From: Aliiglaciecola sp. CAU 1673
GTDB lineage: Bacteria; Pseudomonadota; Gammaproteobacteria; Enterobacterales; Alteromonadaceae
Assembly (NCBI RefSeq): GCF_029223185.1
Contig: NZ_JARHUG010000001.1
Coordinates: forward strand, 310,001 to 374,000
Direction of reading: 5' to 3'
DNA: 64,000 nt
In this document: positions 43,620-52,438 of the stretch, one piece after another
How positions within the stretch are numbered: position 1 is the first letter of the stretch
How the letters are laid out: each line of letters opens with the position of its first letter
Notes under the pieces: generated by a model
Database searches by the model: none
What the model was told of the DNA's origin: nothing
Seen by the model: only the letters and a program-made list of their open reading frames with translations
Translations under genes and position numbers: made by a program

Positions 43620-44981
43620 TTAGATATTTTTCAGTAAAAGTACGGCCTCATCAAATAAGCTGCGATTATCAATGGCTTGCTGCCGTAATTGCGTTAATTC
43701 AGCTTGGTTTAGCCATTTACCCTGTGTAATCACTGCGTTTGGATGACTCAGCACTTTTAAATCTGCCGTAGGATCTGCTTGGGTGTAGATCATATCGGCA
43801 ACTTTCCCGGCATGTATCTCCCCTGCTTGCGATGCCAGCCCTAAAGCCTTTGCTGGATTGAGAGTGGCCGTTTGCAACACGTCAAAGACTGGCAGGCCGG
43901 CTTTATGTAACAGTGCCAATTCTTCATGCAGGGCGAGGCCATGAGGAGAGAGCAACACACCGGCGTCAGAGCCCGCCAGGATGGGGACACCGGCATCAAA
44001 CAACCGCTTGGTGATTGTCAGCAGATAATCCAGGGTTGCTTGGTTATGGGCTGCCAACTGCTTGTCGGCATCCAGCCAGCGCTTGACCTGATCTTCACCA
44101 TCAAACCAAGCTATCAAGGGAGAGATATAGTCCTGGGGCAGGGTGGTCAGAAAGTCATGCTTTTCGGCACTGATTCTGGTCAGTTGCTGATAGATATTAA
44201 GTGTCGGCGTCACCGGCACCTTGAGCTCGGCCAGCTTGGCCACGGTGCTAGCCAGTTTCCTTGGATCCTGACGATGGTTAAGCGGCCCCTGGAAGATGTC
44301 TTCCACATGTTCAAGGGATTGCAATCCTCTGAGTTGGGCCCAGTCATCTTTGGGCGGATGAGGACCGTGTTTGGCAATAGGTAGATTGGCTTGTTGCGCG
44401 AATTCTTGTATCCAGGCAAAGGCCTCGGCACTCAAACTGCCATAAACCTTCAGCACGTCATAGCCCAGCTCGGCGGCTTGCGCTACTGCATCTTTGGCTT
44501 GCGCCTCAGTGCCGATATATTGGTGCAGAGGGGCATTCTGATAACCCGACAGGATAGGGCTGCTGACTATGATGGTGCTGCCAATCAGTTGCTGATTGGC
44601 TAATGCTTGGCGCCAAATCAGGTGCTCAGGCACACCGTTCATAATACGCACGTGGGTCACGCCATGGGAGAGATTGATGGCAAAGGCCGCCGGATCCCAG
44701 GCGTGAATATGCATATCTATCAGTCCAGGGGTTAAATAGCCCTGTTTGCCGTCAATTTCTTTGACAGCTTGGCGTATCGGGCTGTCATCGGATTCGATAA
44801 GTGTGATTTCCTGCCCCTGAACCCACACTCGCTGATTTTCCAGCAAGCGTTTGTTGGCAACATCGACCACATTGATATGTCGGATCACGTAGCTTGTAAG
44901 ATCACCTGTTTCATCGGCCAACGCGACACTGGCGAAGATGGCGTTCAGTAACAGGCACAATAAGAGTAATAAGGTTTTCAT
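43620..44981 (-). CDS. Secreted metal-dependent amidohydrolase (imidazolonepropionase-like)
   Basis: 453 residues; ATG 44981 follows GGGAG and gives a signal peptide (LLLLLCLLLNAIFASVALA). Amidohydrolase-superfamily motifs: GLIDMHIHAWD (HxH metal ligands), LKVYGSLSAEAFAWIQEFA (Lys that would be carboxylated), GPHPP and SLEHVEDIF (His ligands), and the catalytic Asp in AGSDAGV. Members of this group are prolidase- or dipeptidase-like enzymes. A palindromic site array lies 58-90 bases upstream, next to the AraC gene, suggesting local control. Confidence 0.87.
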   Translation of the reverse strand: MKTLLLLLCLLLNAIFASVALADETGDLTSYVIRHINVVDVANKRLLENQRVWVQGQEITLIESDDSPIRQAVKEIDGKQGYLTPGLIDMHIHAWDPAAFAINLSHGVTHVRIMNGVPEHLIWRQALANQQLIGSTIIVSSPILSGYQNAPLHQYIGTEAQAKDAVAQAAELGYDVLKVYGSLSAEAFAWIQEFAQQANLPIAKHGPHPPKDDWAQLRGLQSLEHVEDIFQGPLNHRQDPRKLASTVAKLAELKVPVTPTLNIYQQLTRISAEKHDFLTTLPQDYISPLIAWFDGEDQVKRWLDADKQLAAHNQATLDYLLTITKRLFDAGVPILAGSDAGVLLSPHGLALHEELALLHKAGLPVFDVLQTATLNPAKALGLASQAGEIHAGKVADMIYTQADPTADLKVLSHPNAVITQGKWLNQAELTQLRQQAIDNRSLFDEAVLLLKNI

Positions 44982-45038
44982 CTGCTTTTCTCCCGATATG
45001 AGTTGCAGATGATGTTGACTCTCAGATAAAGCGCTGGC

Positions 45039-45070
45039 GTTCAAGATCCTGATCTTGAACGTTCAGGATC
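45039..45070. promoter_or_regulatory. Array of three alternating half-sites, AraC-operator candidate
   Basis: GTTCAAGATC (45039-45048), CT, GATCTTGAAC (45051-45060), then GTTCAGGATC (45061-45070): three half-sites in alternating orientation, the first two a perfect palindrome and the last pair a palindrome with one mismatch. It lies 58 bases upstream of the amidohydrolase start and touches the AraC stop codon. No T-run follows, so an operator is more likely than a terminator. Confidence 0.45.
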
Positions 45071-46106
45071 ACGGCTCCAGGCTGTTTTTATACTGACTAG
45101 GGGTCATGCCCTGGTGTTTTTTAAATGCCGTATTAAAGCTGGACTTGGCGTTAAAACCTGCGTCTAAGGCCAAAGTCAGCAGATTTTGTTGTTGATTGCC
45201 AGCGATGGCCTGCTTCACGTCTTCAACCCGCAAACGGTTGATGTAGTCATTGAAATTCAGCCCAGTGCACAGATTGACGGCACGTGAAATGTCGCGACTT
45301 TGCAAGCCACTGAGTTGGCTGAGTTGATTCAGGTTGAGTCGGGGTTGGCGGTACCAACGCTCTCGGATGAGCTGGGCTTCGAGGGCTTCGAAGATAACCT
45401 TGTAGGTGTCTGTATCCTCTGTTTGCAAAGGTTTTGGGGGGCTTTCGACCTGCAGCTGGCAACTCTCATCAAACAGGTGCATCAGCTGTTGGCTGTATTT
45501 TTGTGCCTGGTAAATCAAAATAGAGAACAACAGCAAGGTCAGGCCAGTATCGGCAGTTTGCCCCAGCACATTGGTTGTGTGACTGATATAGGGCTGCAGA
45601 TTTAGCCGGATCAGATCCAGTATGCCAATCAGCGCAAATGCACCCACCAGCCAACCCAGCCAATTCAGGGAGAACTCTTCGGCATCAGAGCGATAGGATT
45701 GGAGCTTTCGGTGAAAAAGGCGGATGAGGTTAAGGGAGAAGCCGGAATATATAAGCCTTGAGAGCGTGCCGACAGCAATCACCCACTGGCTATGTTGGGT
45801 GAAGGGCAGGGCAAGCAGCATGGGGACAAAATGCAAAGCACTGAGAAGATTGATGGGTTTGCCGGTTAACTGCCTGATGCTCAGATAAATAGCCGGCCCC
45901 ATGGCCAGTAAAAATATGGGTGTGACCAAATGGTACTGACGCAGACTGCCCACTTCTTCCAGCAGATTAAACAGCATGGATATAGCTACCAGCGCAAACA
46001 GCCCCTGAAGCATGCGATAGGCTCGCTGATGCCAGGTGAGTGCAATGGCAAAGAGGGTCAGGGTCAGGAGCCCGAATTGTAGAAAGTTAACAAATTGGAT
46101 GGTCAT
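45069..46106 (-). CDS. Membrane-anchored AraC-family transcriptional regulator
   Basis: 345 residues. About seven membrane spans in residues 1-225 (FLQFGLLTLTLFAIALTWH, LLEEVGSLRQYHLVTPIFLLAMGPAIYLSI and so on) and a C-terminal AraC domain with LNLNQLSQLSGLQSRDISRAVN and ALDAGFNAKSSFNTAFKKHQGMTPSQYK. Same architecture as the regulator at 4225. ATG 46106 is preferred; the longer frame to 46292 is hydrophilic and unlikely. It lies 26 bases downstream of the GNAT gene and immediately upstream of the amidohydrolase, which is the likely target. Confidence 0.85.
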   Translation of the reverse strand: MTIQFVNFLQFGLLTLTLFAIALTWHQRAYRMLQGLFALVAISMLFNLLEEVGSLRQYHLVTPIFLLAMGPAIYLSIRQLTGKPINLLSALHFVPMLLALPFTQHSQWVIAVGTLSRLIYSGFSLNLIRLFHRKLQSYRSDAEEFSLNWLGWLVGAFALIGILDLIRLNLQPYISHTTNVLGQTADTGLTLLLFSILIYQAQKYSQQLMHLFDESCQLQVESPPKPLQTEDTDTYKVIFEALEAQLIRERWYRQPRLNLNQLSQLSGLQSRDISRAVNLCTGLNFNDYINRLRVEDVKQAIAGNQQQNLLTLALDAGFNAKSSFNTAFKKHQGMTPSQYKNSLEP

Positions 46107-46131
46107 ATAGGTAGGTACAGGTCTGCTAAGG

Positions 46132-46563
46132 CTATGTCTTTTGTCTTTGTATAAAGCGGCACATGCCCTTGCCAAGGGCCTCGCCATCCCGCTCCAGATA
46201 GCCGTAACGGCGGTAGAAGGCTTCTTTGCCCTTGGCGGCAAGCAGGCCCACTGTGGCACCTGGTTTGGCTGCCCTGGCCAGATAGCTTTCAATCTTGTCC
46301 ATTAGCATCTTGCCGATACCCAGGCTCTGATAGTCGGGGTCAACCACCACATCCTGGATATAAAAGTACAGATAACCATCGCCCACCACCCGGGCCATGC
46401 CAATCAATTTTTGTTGGTCTCTGACCACCACATGGAAGAGGGGGTGGGCCAGGCTGGCTTTGGCCAATGCCGGGTCAACACTGTCCCAGCCGACCTTTTC
46501 TCTTAAGGCGTTAAACTCGTCGGGCGTTGGCGGCTGTTCGGCAACGATGTAAATGGATGACAT
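46132..46563 (-). CDS. GNAT-family acetyltransferase
   Basis: 143 residues. N-acetyltransferase motifs: VRDQQKLIGMARVVGDGYLYFYIQDVVVDPDYQSLGIGKMLMDKI, with the acetyl-CoA-binding Q/RxxGxG/A loop in QSLGIGK, and FYRRYGYLERD near the end. The substrate is unknown. Probably co-transcribed with the AraC gene. Confidence 0.88.
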   Translation of the reverse strand: MSSIYIVAEQPPTPDEFNALREKVGWDSVDPALAKASLAHPLFHVVVRDQQKLIGMARVVGDGYLYFYIQDVVVDPDYQSLGIGKMLMDKIESYLARAAKPGATVGLLAAKGKEAFYRRYGYLERDGEALGKGMCRFIQRQKT

Positions 46564-46634
46564 GCGCTAGTCGGCCCCATATTCAAAATAGCCTTTACTT
46601 TTAAAGGGATACTACAGACCACCTGGCGTGATGA

Positions 46635-47519
46635 CTAGCCCAGTGCCTCTGCCAACAGGTCAAACACCAGTCGCAAGCGACGACTGGTGCTGAGTTCACG
46701 GTGGACCACCAAAAAATGTTCGATTTCCAGGGCCGGATAATTGGGTAGGGCTCTTTCCACCTGTGGCTCCATATCGCCGATTTGCTCGAGCATAAAGCCG
46801 ATCCCCAGTCCCTGTTTGACCAATTGCCACTGCACCAGATGGTGATCCACATACAGAGGGATACTTCTATCGGTTAACCCAAAACCCAATTTATTCAGCT
46901 CTGGCAGCATGGCGTCCCCTTCACGAAAACCAAGGAACTGGGCCCCCTTTAAATCCTGCGGTGTCTCGCGGCGTAAAAATCGGCGCATATAGGCCTTTTC
47001 GCCGTACAAGTGAGCCGGGATGGGCGTTAAGCGCCGGGAAATTAAATCGGCCTGGGTCGGGCGAAAGGCGCGAATAGCAATATCGGCCTCGCGGGCCAGC
47101 AAGTCGCTGGCGCTGTTGCTGGCAATCAGCTCAATTTGAATGCCAGGTGCCTGACTGTGCAGGGAAGCGAGAATGGGCGGCAATACAAAAGCGGCCATGA
47201 CTTCGGTGGCGCTGATACAGACCTGGCCTTCCAACTCTTCAGCGCGGCTACTGGCCAGCAGGGAAAAGCGCCCGGCAGCTTCTGCCATGGATTTGACTTG
47301 CTCCAGCAGTTCATGACCGCTGGCGGTAAGGCTTAACCCTCTGGCGGTGCGCTCAAACAAAGATACTCCCAGCTCTTGCTCCAGGGCGCTGACCTGCCGG
47401 CCCAAAGTAGGCTGGGTCATGTTCAGTGCTCGGGCGGCGGCAGAGAAGGAGCCTTCTTCGGCAGTGACCAAAAAGGCTCTGGCTCTGTTCCAATCGAAAT
47501 TGATGCTACGCCAAGTCAT
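46635..47519 (-). CDS. LysR-family transcriptional regulator
   Basis: 294 residues. N-terminal helix-turn-helix (FLVTAEEGSFSAAARALNMTQPTLGRQVSALEQELGVSLFERTARGL) and the usual effector-binding two-lobed domain (from about residue 90, VCISATEVMAAFVLPPILASLHSQAPGIQIEL). The ATG at 47519 is chosen; the frame start at 47597 adds an unrelated extension. It is divergent from a methyltransferase and an ABC-2 exporter operon, its probable targets, with a 92-base gap. Confidence 0.9.
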   Translation of the reverse strand: MTWRSINFDWNRARAFLVTAEEGSFSAAARALNMTQPTLGRQVSALEQELGVSLFERTARGLSLTASGHELLEQVKSMAEAAGRFSLLASSRAEELEGQVCISATEVMAAFVLPPILASLHSQAPGIQIELIASNSASDLLAREADIAIRAFRPTQADLISRRLTPIPAHLYGEKAYMRRFLRRETPQDLKGAQFLGFREGDAMLPELNKLGFGLTDRSIPLYVDHHLVQWQLVKQGLGIGFMLEQIGDMEPQVERALPNYPALEIEHFLVVHRELSTSRRLRLVFDLLAEALG

Positions 47520-47611
47520 AAAAATACGTATAGCTGAGGTGCAATTATCGCCATTGTAGCTAAATAATTGCATGGGTAGGATGTTTATCAAATTCACCGA
47601 GGGGGAATAAG

Positions 47612-48235
47612 ATGGCCGCTACCGCCAAATTTTGGGATCGCATCGCCGACAAGTATTCAAGACAACCTATTGCCAATATGCCGGCTTATGAGCATAAGCT
47701 GGCGAAAACCAGGGCGTATTTCCGTCCCGACAGTCAGGTGCTGGAACTAGGCTGTGGCACTGGCTCCACCGCATTGCTGCATGCTCCTTTTGTGGGGCAT
47801 ATTCTGGCTACCGATATCTCTCCCAAAATGCTCGGCATTGCCAGGGCGAAGGCTGAAGAAGAAGGCATCGACAATGTGCATTTTGAATTGGCTTCTGTTG
47901 ATGATTTGAATCCTAGGGAGCCTCTGGATGTGGTCATGGCCATGAGCCTTTTGCATTTGCTGGAAGATAAGGAAGCGTTGATTGCCAAAGTCTATAAATG
48001 GCTTAAGCCAGGCGGCGTGTTTATTACCAGCACCGTGTGCCTGCAAGAGGGAATGAATTGGCTGCGCTGGATAGCACCTATCGGTTACAAGCTGGGCCTG
48101 ATGCCCTATGTCAGCTTTTTCAGCGGTGAGCATCTGGCAAATTGTCTTACCCGGGCCGGTTTTGAACTTGATTACCAGTGGCGGCCAAAGGAGAGCAAGA
48201 TGACCCTGTTTATCGTGGCGAAAAAGCCGGAGTGA
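47612..48235 (+). CDS. SAM-dependent class I methyltransferase
   Basis: 207 residues. SAM-binding motif I VLELGCGTGSTALL, the acidic strand ILATDISPKMLGIARAKAEEEG, and DVVMAMSLLHLLEDKEALIAKVYKWLKPGGVFI as later motifs. A hydrophobic C-terminal pair (LRWIAPIGYKLGLMPYVSFFS) recalls ubiquinone/menaquinone- or lipid-modifying methyltransferases, so membrane association is possible. The start follows GGGGGAATAAG. It heads the unit with the ABC-2 exporter 59 bases downstream. Confidence 0.86.
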   Translation: MAATAKFWDRIADKYSRQPIANMPAYEHKLAKTRAYFRPDSQVLELGCGTGSTALLHAPFVGHILATDISPKMLGIARAKAEEEGIDNVHFELASVDDLNPREPLDVVMAMSLLHLLEDKEALIAKVYKWLKPGGVFITSTVCLQEGMNWLRWIAPIGYKLGLMPYVSFFSGEHLANCLTRAGFELDYQWRPKESKMTLFIVAKKPE

Positions 48236-48293
48236 CTTTCGGCACTGTCGTGATTTGCTGGCCATGGCCTAGTCTACAGGCCAAGGAGACGAA

Positions 48294-49202
48294 ATGTCCG
48301 AATATATAAAGGTCAGTGAACTGACCAAAAGCTTTAAGCAACTGCGCGCCGTTGACGGCATCAGTTTTGAGGTACCCAGGGGCATTTGTTTTGGATTGCT
48401 GGGGCCAAACGGCGCCGGCAAGACCACCACTATCGAGATGATGGAAGGCATTGTCACTGCCGATAGCGGGGAAATCCTGTATGACGGAGAAGTGCTAAAG
48501 CGTGGCATGAACCAGCGTATTGGTATTCAGTTTCAGCATACCGCCTTACAGGATCACCTGACTGGCCGCGAATGTATTCGCCTGTTTGCCAGCTTTTATG
48601 CTCATGCCTTAAATGAGCAGGATCTGATAGAACTCTGCCATTTGCAGGACTTTGCTGATCAGGATCACCGCAAGCTTTCTGGCGGCCAAAAGCAGCGTTT
48701 GCTGCTGGCGCTAGCGCTGGTTAACGATCCGCATATCCTGTTCCTGGATGAGCCCACCACCGGCCTCGACCCCCATGCCAGGCGCAATTTCTGGGATTTG
48801 ATCAATCGCATCAAATCACTGGGTAAAACCATTATTCTCACTACTCACTATATGGATGAGGCGGAAAACTTGTGTGATGACATCGCCATTATGGATAGAG
48901 GCAAAATCATCGCCCGGGGAGCCCCAAAAGACCTGCTCGCCGAGCATTTCTCCGGCGTGCTTATCCGCTTGCATAAGCAGAGCCTACCCGACAAGGTAAT
49001 GCAGGCCTGCCGCCCCGTTCAGGAGCACGGTCATTGGTTTATCAATACCGATAAGGTGGAACAAACCCTAAAGCTGCTGGTGGAAGAGGGGGTAAACCTT
49101 GAGGGATTGCATGTGAAATCGGCCAATCTGGATGATTTGTTTTTAAAACTCACCGGTCATGGATTACAAGATAGCCGACAGCAGGAGGCTGCCCATGTTT
49201 AA
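48294..49202 (+). CDS. ABC-2-type exporter ATP-binding protein
   Basis: 302 residues. Walker A GPNGAGKTTT near residue 38, signature LSGGQKQRL near 134, Walker B ILFLDEPTTGLDP and the His switch in TTHYMDEAENL. The C-terminal ~90 residues follow the pattern of the CcmA/DrrA-like domain that contacts the permease. The start follows AAGGAG. It overlaps the permease start by eight bases. Confidence 0.92.
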   Translation: MSEYIKVSELTKSFKQLRAVDGISFEVPRGICFGLLGPNGAGKTTTIEMMEGIVTADSGEILYDGEVLKRGMNQRIGIQFQHTALQDHLTGRECIRLFASFYAHALNEQDLIELCHLQDFADQDHRKLSGGQKQRLLLALALVNDPHILFLDEPTTGLDPHARRNFWDLINRIKSLGKTIILTTHYMDEAENLCDDIAIMDRGKIIARGAPKDLLAEHFSGVLIRLHKQSLPDKVMQACRPVQEHGHWFINTDKVEQTLKLLVEEGVNLEGLHVKSANLDDLFLKLTGHGLQDSRQQEAAHV

Positions 49203-50196
49203 GCGCTTCTGGGCCGTTTTTATTGCCCGCAACCTCGAGTTTTTCCGCGATCGTTCGTCTTTGGGCTGGAATCTGGCCTTTCCGCTGCTATTGGTGATTG
49301 GCTTTGCCTTTATCTTCAGCGGCGATGGCCGCGCCGCTTATAAAGTGGGAGTGATGGAGCCGGGCACCGACAATGCCTTCTTCCAGATGCTGCATGTAGA
49401 GTATGTGACCTATCAGGATATCGAACTGGCCAAGGCCAAGTTGCAGCGCCATCAACTGGATATTCTGGTCGAGCCGGCATCCCAAACTTATTGGGTCAAC
49501 CCGTCTTCGCCCCAGGGCTACTTCGTCGAGAAGCTGCTTTTGGGGCAATTGCCAAACTATCAGCAACAGCTATTGGAAGGACGGGAGATTCGTTATCTGG
49601 ACTGGGTACTACCTGGCATATTGGGTATGAACATGATGTTCAGTTGTCTGTTCGGGGTGGGCTATGTGATTGTCCGCTATCGTAAAAGTTCGGTACTGAA
49701 ACGTTTACAGGCAACGCCACTGCAGGCGGTGGAGTTTATTTCGGCGCAGATCTTGTCTCGATTGTTTATTGTGGTGGCCATCACCAGCGGTGTGTTTATT
49801 GCCTGCAATCTGATGTTTGATTTTTATATGCTCGGTAGCTATTGGAATTTGCTGTTAGTTACGGTATTGGGCGCGGCCTCGATGATTGCCATGGGACTGT
49901 TGATGGCCAGCCGCAGTCAAAGTGAAGAGTTGACCGGTGGCCTGTTGAATATGATCAGCTGGCCAATGATGATGCTTTCCGGCGTTTGGTTTTCCCTGGA
50001 AGGCGCACCGCAGATGGTTCAGGACATTGCGTTGCTTTTGCCCTTAACCCATTTACTGCAGGCCGCCAGGGCCATTATGAATGACGGCGCCGGACTAGCC
50101 GACATCCAATCCCATCTCTGGGCTATGACGGGGATGACGGCTGTATTTATGGCTTTGGGCTCTGCGTTATTCAGATGGCAGGGTGAGGGACGTTAA
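49195..50196 (+). CDS. ABC-2-type permease
   Basis: 333 residues. N-terminal span (SLGWNLAFPLLLVIGFAFIFS), a ~130-residue extracytoplasmic domain, then five spans with the ABC-2 pattern (WVLPGILGMNMMFSCLFGVGYVIVRYRKSSVLKRLQATPL; SQSEELTGGLLNMISWPMMMLSGVWFSLEGAP). It is the membrane partner of the ATPase; export of a drug, lipid or polysaccharide is typical. ATG 49195 overlaps the ATPase gene. Confidence 0.9.
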   Translation: MFKRFWAVFIARNLEFFRDRSSLGWNLAFPLLLVIGFAFIFSGDGRAAYKVGVMEPGTDNAFFQMLHVEYVTYQDIELAKAKLQRHQLDILVEPASQTYWVNPSSPQGYFVEKLLLGQLPNYQQQLLEGREIRYLDWVLPGILGMNMMFSCLFGVGYVIVRYRKSSVLKRLQATPLQAVEFISAQILSRLFIVVAITSGVFIACNLMFDFYMLGSYWNLLLVTVLGAASMIAMGLLMASRSQSEELTGGLLNMISWPMMMLSGVWFSLEGAPQMVQDIALLLPLTHLLQAARAIMNDGAGLADIQSHLWAMTGMTAVFMALGSALFRWQGEGR

Positions 50197-50303
50197 AATT
50201 TGCGCAGCAACTTTATTCGCAATATCTATTTATCTGAGTTGAGCCGCTTCACCTGACTTTTGTGCACTTAATAGACCTAATCGAAGAGGCCGTTTAGTGC
50301 CAC

Positions 50304-50400
50304 AAGCCGGTATTCCCACACAGACACGCCGTAAATCCATCCCTGGAGGCTCTGCCGCAACATCCATGTTGCGGAAGGTCTGCTTAGGGAACACCGGCTT
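50304..50400. repeat. Structured intergenic element with terminal inverted repeats
   Basis: A 97-base element with 14-base ends (AAGCCGGTATTCCC and GGGAACACCGGCTT, one mismatch) and an internal perfect 9-base stem CCGCAACAT/ATGTTGCGG (50355-50374). It resembles the dispersed intergenic elements (GCCGTAAATCC... CTGCCGCAACATCC) common in Shewanella/Alteromonas-type genomes and may be a MITE-like or structured RNA repeat. Only one copy is in this window. The rest of the 50197-50579 gap shows no gene. Confidence 0.6.
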
Positions 50401-50579
50401 ATGTCACCGTCAGCATCGCTCTGCTTTTATAAAGGTATAAATAACGTTCCACAGGGACAAACTGGAAAAGCTGTTTGCCTGTGAACGGTAGGGCCGTTTT
50501 GTGCCAATCACGGACTTTCAGCAAAGCCTTTTACATAGCTCAACTTATTGATTTTGGACCACAGCCACTTGTTAAGTAA

Positions 50580-51044
50580 CTACTCTTCGATAGTGATGTT
50601 TTCTTGCTTTAGCCTTTTCATCGCATCATCAATTTCCGTTAGAAACACCGGAAAGTAAATGCTGTTAAAAAAGCTACCACCAAATAGCACTATACTCTCA
50701 AATCCACGATCACTTTGGTGATAAGCCTTAGTTATTTGAGAAAAAGGTAGAGATTTTTTAAAGCCGAAATAATTACGACCTATAACCTCTCTGTCAGTTA
50801 TTGTAATGGCTGACATTTTTGAAGCAAAGGCAACAGCTAAAGCGCATAAAAATGAAGCCGCAATAATCACTGCAACTATTATCGGAATATCTAACATCTC
50901 CATATGCTTAAACGCTTCATAAAAGTCATAATCACTTCTGACAAATTCCAAAAGTGACAAAACTATAAAAATGCCACCGAGAATAACGACAAGCTTTTTG
51001 AATAGATCCCTAAATAATGCTTTCCAATTAACCAAATACTGCAT
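50580..51044 (-). CDS. Two-span membrane protein with C-terminal PH-like domain
   Basis: 154 residues. Two hydrophobic segments (LVVILGGIFIVLSLLEFV; IPIIVAVIIAASFLCALAVAFA) followed by a short domain with the ITITDREVIGRNYFGFKKSLPFSQITKAYH pattern typical of bacterial PH (YdbS/YcxB-like) domains. It is more A+T-rich than its surroundings, which may mean recent acquisition. Function unknown. Confidence 0.65.
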   Translation of the reverse strand: MQYLVNWKALFRDLFKKLVVILGGIFIVLSLLEFVRSDYDFYEAFKHMEMLDIPIIVAVIIAASFLCALAVAFASKMSAITITDREVIGRNYFGFKKSLPFSQITKAYHQSDRGFESIVLFGGSFFNSIYFPVFLTEIDDAMKRLKQENITIEE

Positions 51045-51230
51045 ATTTCCCTATAGCTACTTAAAACTTACTATACAGACCATGCAAGGCCGTGTTTCTG
51101 GTAAGCTAGATTACCTTGCAAGGTCAAAAAGTCCAAAGTCCATCTGTTGCTCATAGCTGCCTGTCAGTTTCGACCAATACATCAAAGAAAAAGCCTCAGC
51201 TAAGAAAAAAGCCACAACAACTTATCTTGT

Positions 51231-51310
51231 CACCTTCGTGTTCTTCGTGCTCTTTGTGGTTAAGAACAAAAGACAGGGACTAATCACCACAAAGGACACG
51301 AAGAGAGGTG
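51231..51310. repeat. Dispersed intergenic inverted repeat
   Basis: CACCTTCGTGTTCTTCGTGC followed by TCTTTGTGGTT (51231-51261) and, inverted, AATCACCACAAAGGACACG plus AAGAGAGGTG (51282-51310). Repeats with CACCACAAAGGACACGAAG are abundant in intergenic regions of many gammaproteobacteria. No gene is visible in 51045-51319. Confidence 0.6.
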
Positions 51311-51319
51311 AAATAGCAG

Positions 51320-51793
51320 CTACTCCCCGGCTTTCCCCTGAAGAAACAGTTGGGCGTCATTGGAGAGGCATCTGTCCGATAGATAATACTTTCCTTTTCC
51401 ATGGTAAAGCAGCCAACCCTGCGCCGTTTTTTCGAACTTGGTTATCTCGGACCAAGCAAGCTTTGAGTCCACATAAGCCGACTTAACCGTGACAGCCGAT
51501 TCATCTATGCTCAGTGTCAGCTCATTATTTGCCGCCCGGCTAATCATTTGTCTGGCCAGCCACCAAGCTTTGTGAAAGCGCACACTAAGGGCTTCCACTC
51601 CCGCCAAGGCAATAATAAAGCCGCCCAGATAGCCGCTATTTTCCATTAATGACAATATGGCGATGCCCAAAGCAGCCAGGACAATGCCTTTCAGATAGGC
51701 CTGCCTGGCCGGCTTTGGGGTATTGGACTCATCATAGGTTTCGCTGAAATGACCTTTATCCAATACGTAGGTGGTGGAATAGGAAAAAGACAT
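51320..51793 (-). CDS. YcxB-like two-span membrane protein
   Basis: 157 residues. A short cytosolic start, two spans (LKGIVLAALGIAILSLM; YLGGFIIALAGVEALSV), then a YcxB-like domain (LTLSIDESAVTVKSAYVDSKLAWSEITKFEKTAQGWLLYHGKGKYYLSDRCL). ATG 51793 is preferred to 51799. Same overall design as the protein at 50580, so the two may be distant relatives. Function unknown. Confidence 0.75.
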   Translation of the reverse strand: MSFSYSTTYVLDKGHFSETYDESNTPKPARQAYLKGIVLAALGIAILSLMENSGYLGGFIIALAGVEALSVRFHKAWWLARQMISRAANNELTLSIDESAVTVKSAYVDSKLAWSEITKFEKTAQGWLLYHGKGKYYLSDRCLSNDAQLFLQGKAGE

Positions 51794-51891
51794 TGTCACT
51801 TCGCTTTAACGGCTAAATAGGCCGCCAGTTTACCCATCACGGCAACAATTGGATAGTGATGCCCATGGGCATGTTAGTCGCTCTAGTCATA

Positions 51892-52299
51892 TCAAAATGA
51901 ATCAGAATCAATCCGCTCACGCAGCCGGGCCAGCAAACCAGCTCGGTCGTTTGCGGCCATTTGCACCAGATCATCCGGAATCGCCAGATCTCCGGGATTA
52001 TGTTTGGCGCTCCATAAAATCATCTCCAGCAATATGGGCAGTAGGTCCTTACCGGCTTCGGTAAGGCGATAGATTTGCCTTCTTTTGTCGGCCGGATCCG
52101 GCGCCTTGGTAAGGAGTTGGCTGGCTTCCAGGCTGGCCAAGCGGCTGGAGAGAATATTAGTGGCAATGCCTTCGGCAGACCCCTGCAGCGCACTGTAAGA
52201 ACGCTTACCGAACAGAGCCAGGTCGCGAATAATCAACAGGCTCCATTTATCACCCAGATGATCCAATGCGTTGGAGATAGGGCAGTCCGAGCGGTTCAT
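51892..52299 (-). CDS. HxlR-family transcriptional regulator
   Basis: 135 residues. The HxlR winged helix is visible from CPISNALDHLGDKWSLLIIRDLALFGKRSYSALQGSAEGIATNILSSRLASLEASQLL, with the conserved N-terminal Cys6 that senses redox or quinone stress in some relatives. It is divergent from the SnoaL-like gene; two identical CTTGC-N5-GCAAG sites lie between them, probably its operators. Confidence 0.92.
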   Translation of the reverse strand: MNRSDCPISNALDHLGDKWSLLIIRDLALFGKRSYSALQGSAEGIATNILSSRLASLEASQLLTKAPDPADKRRQIYRLTEAGKDLLPILLEMILWSAKHNPGDLAIPDDLVQMAANDRAGLLARLRERIDSDSF

Positions 52300-52313
52300 A
52301 AAAACTCCGATTT

Positions 52314-52357
52314 AACTTGCATAAAGCAAGTTACTATTATAGCTTGCAATTCGCAAG
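52314..52357. promoter_or_regulatory. Two matching inverted repeats, HxlR operator candidates
   Basis: CTTGC-ATAAA-GCAAG at 52316-52330 and CTTGC-AATTC-GCAAG at 52343-52357: same half-sites, same five-base spacer, centres 27 bases apart. They begin 17 bases from the HxlR start codon, in the divergent promoter region. Confidence 0.7.
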
Positions 52358-52438
52358 TGATGTTCGTGATGCTGTGCCGGGTGAATATAACGCTCAGGTA
52401 AGCCGAAATAAACGCCGGTATCCGGCAGGAGCAATTAA

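Noticed and set aside
46107-46292. N-terminal extension of the second 7TM-AraC protein
   Set aside because: The extension is hydrophilic, overlaps the GNAT gene and is not part of the family; the ATG at 46106 fits.
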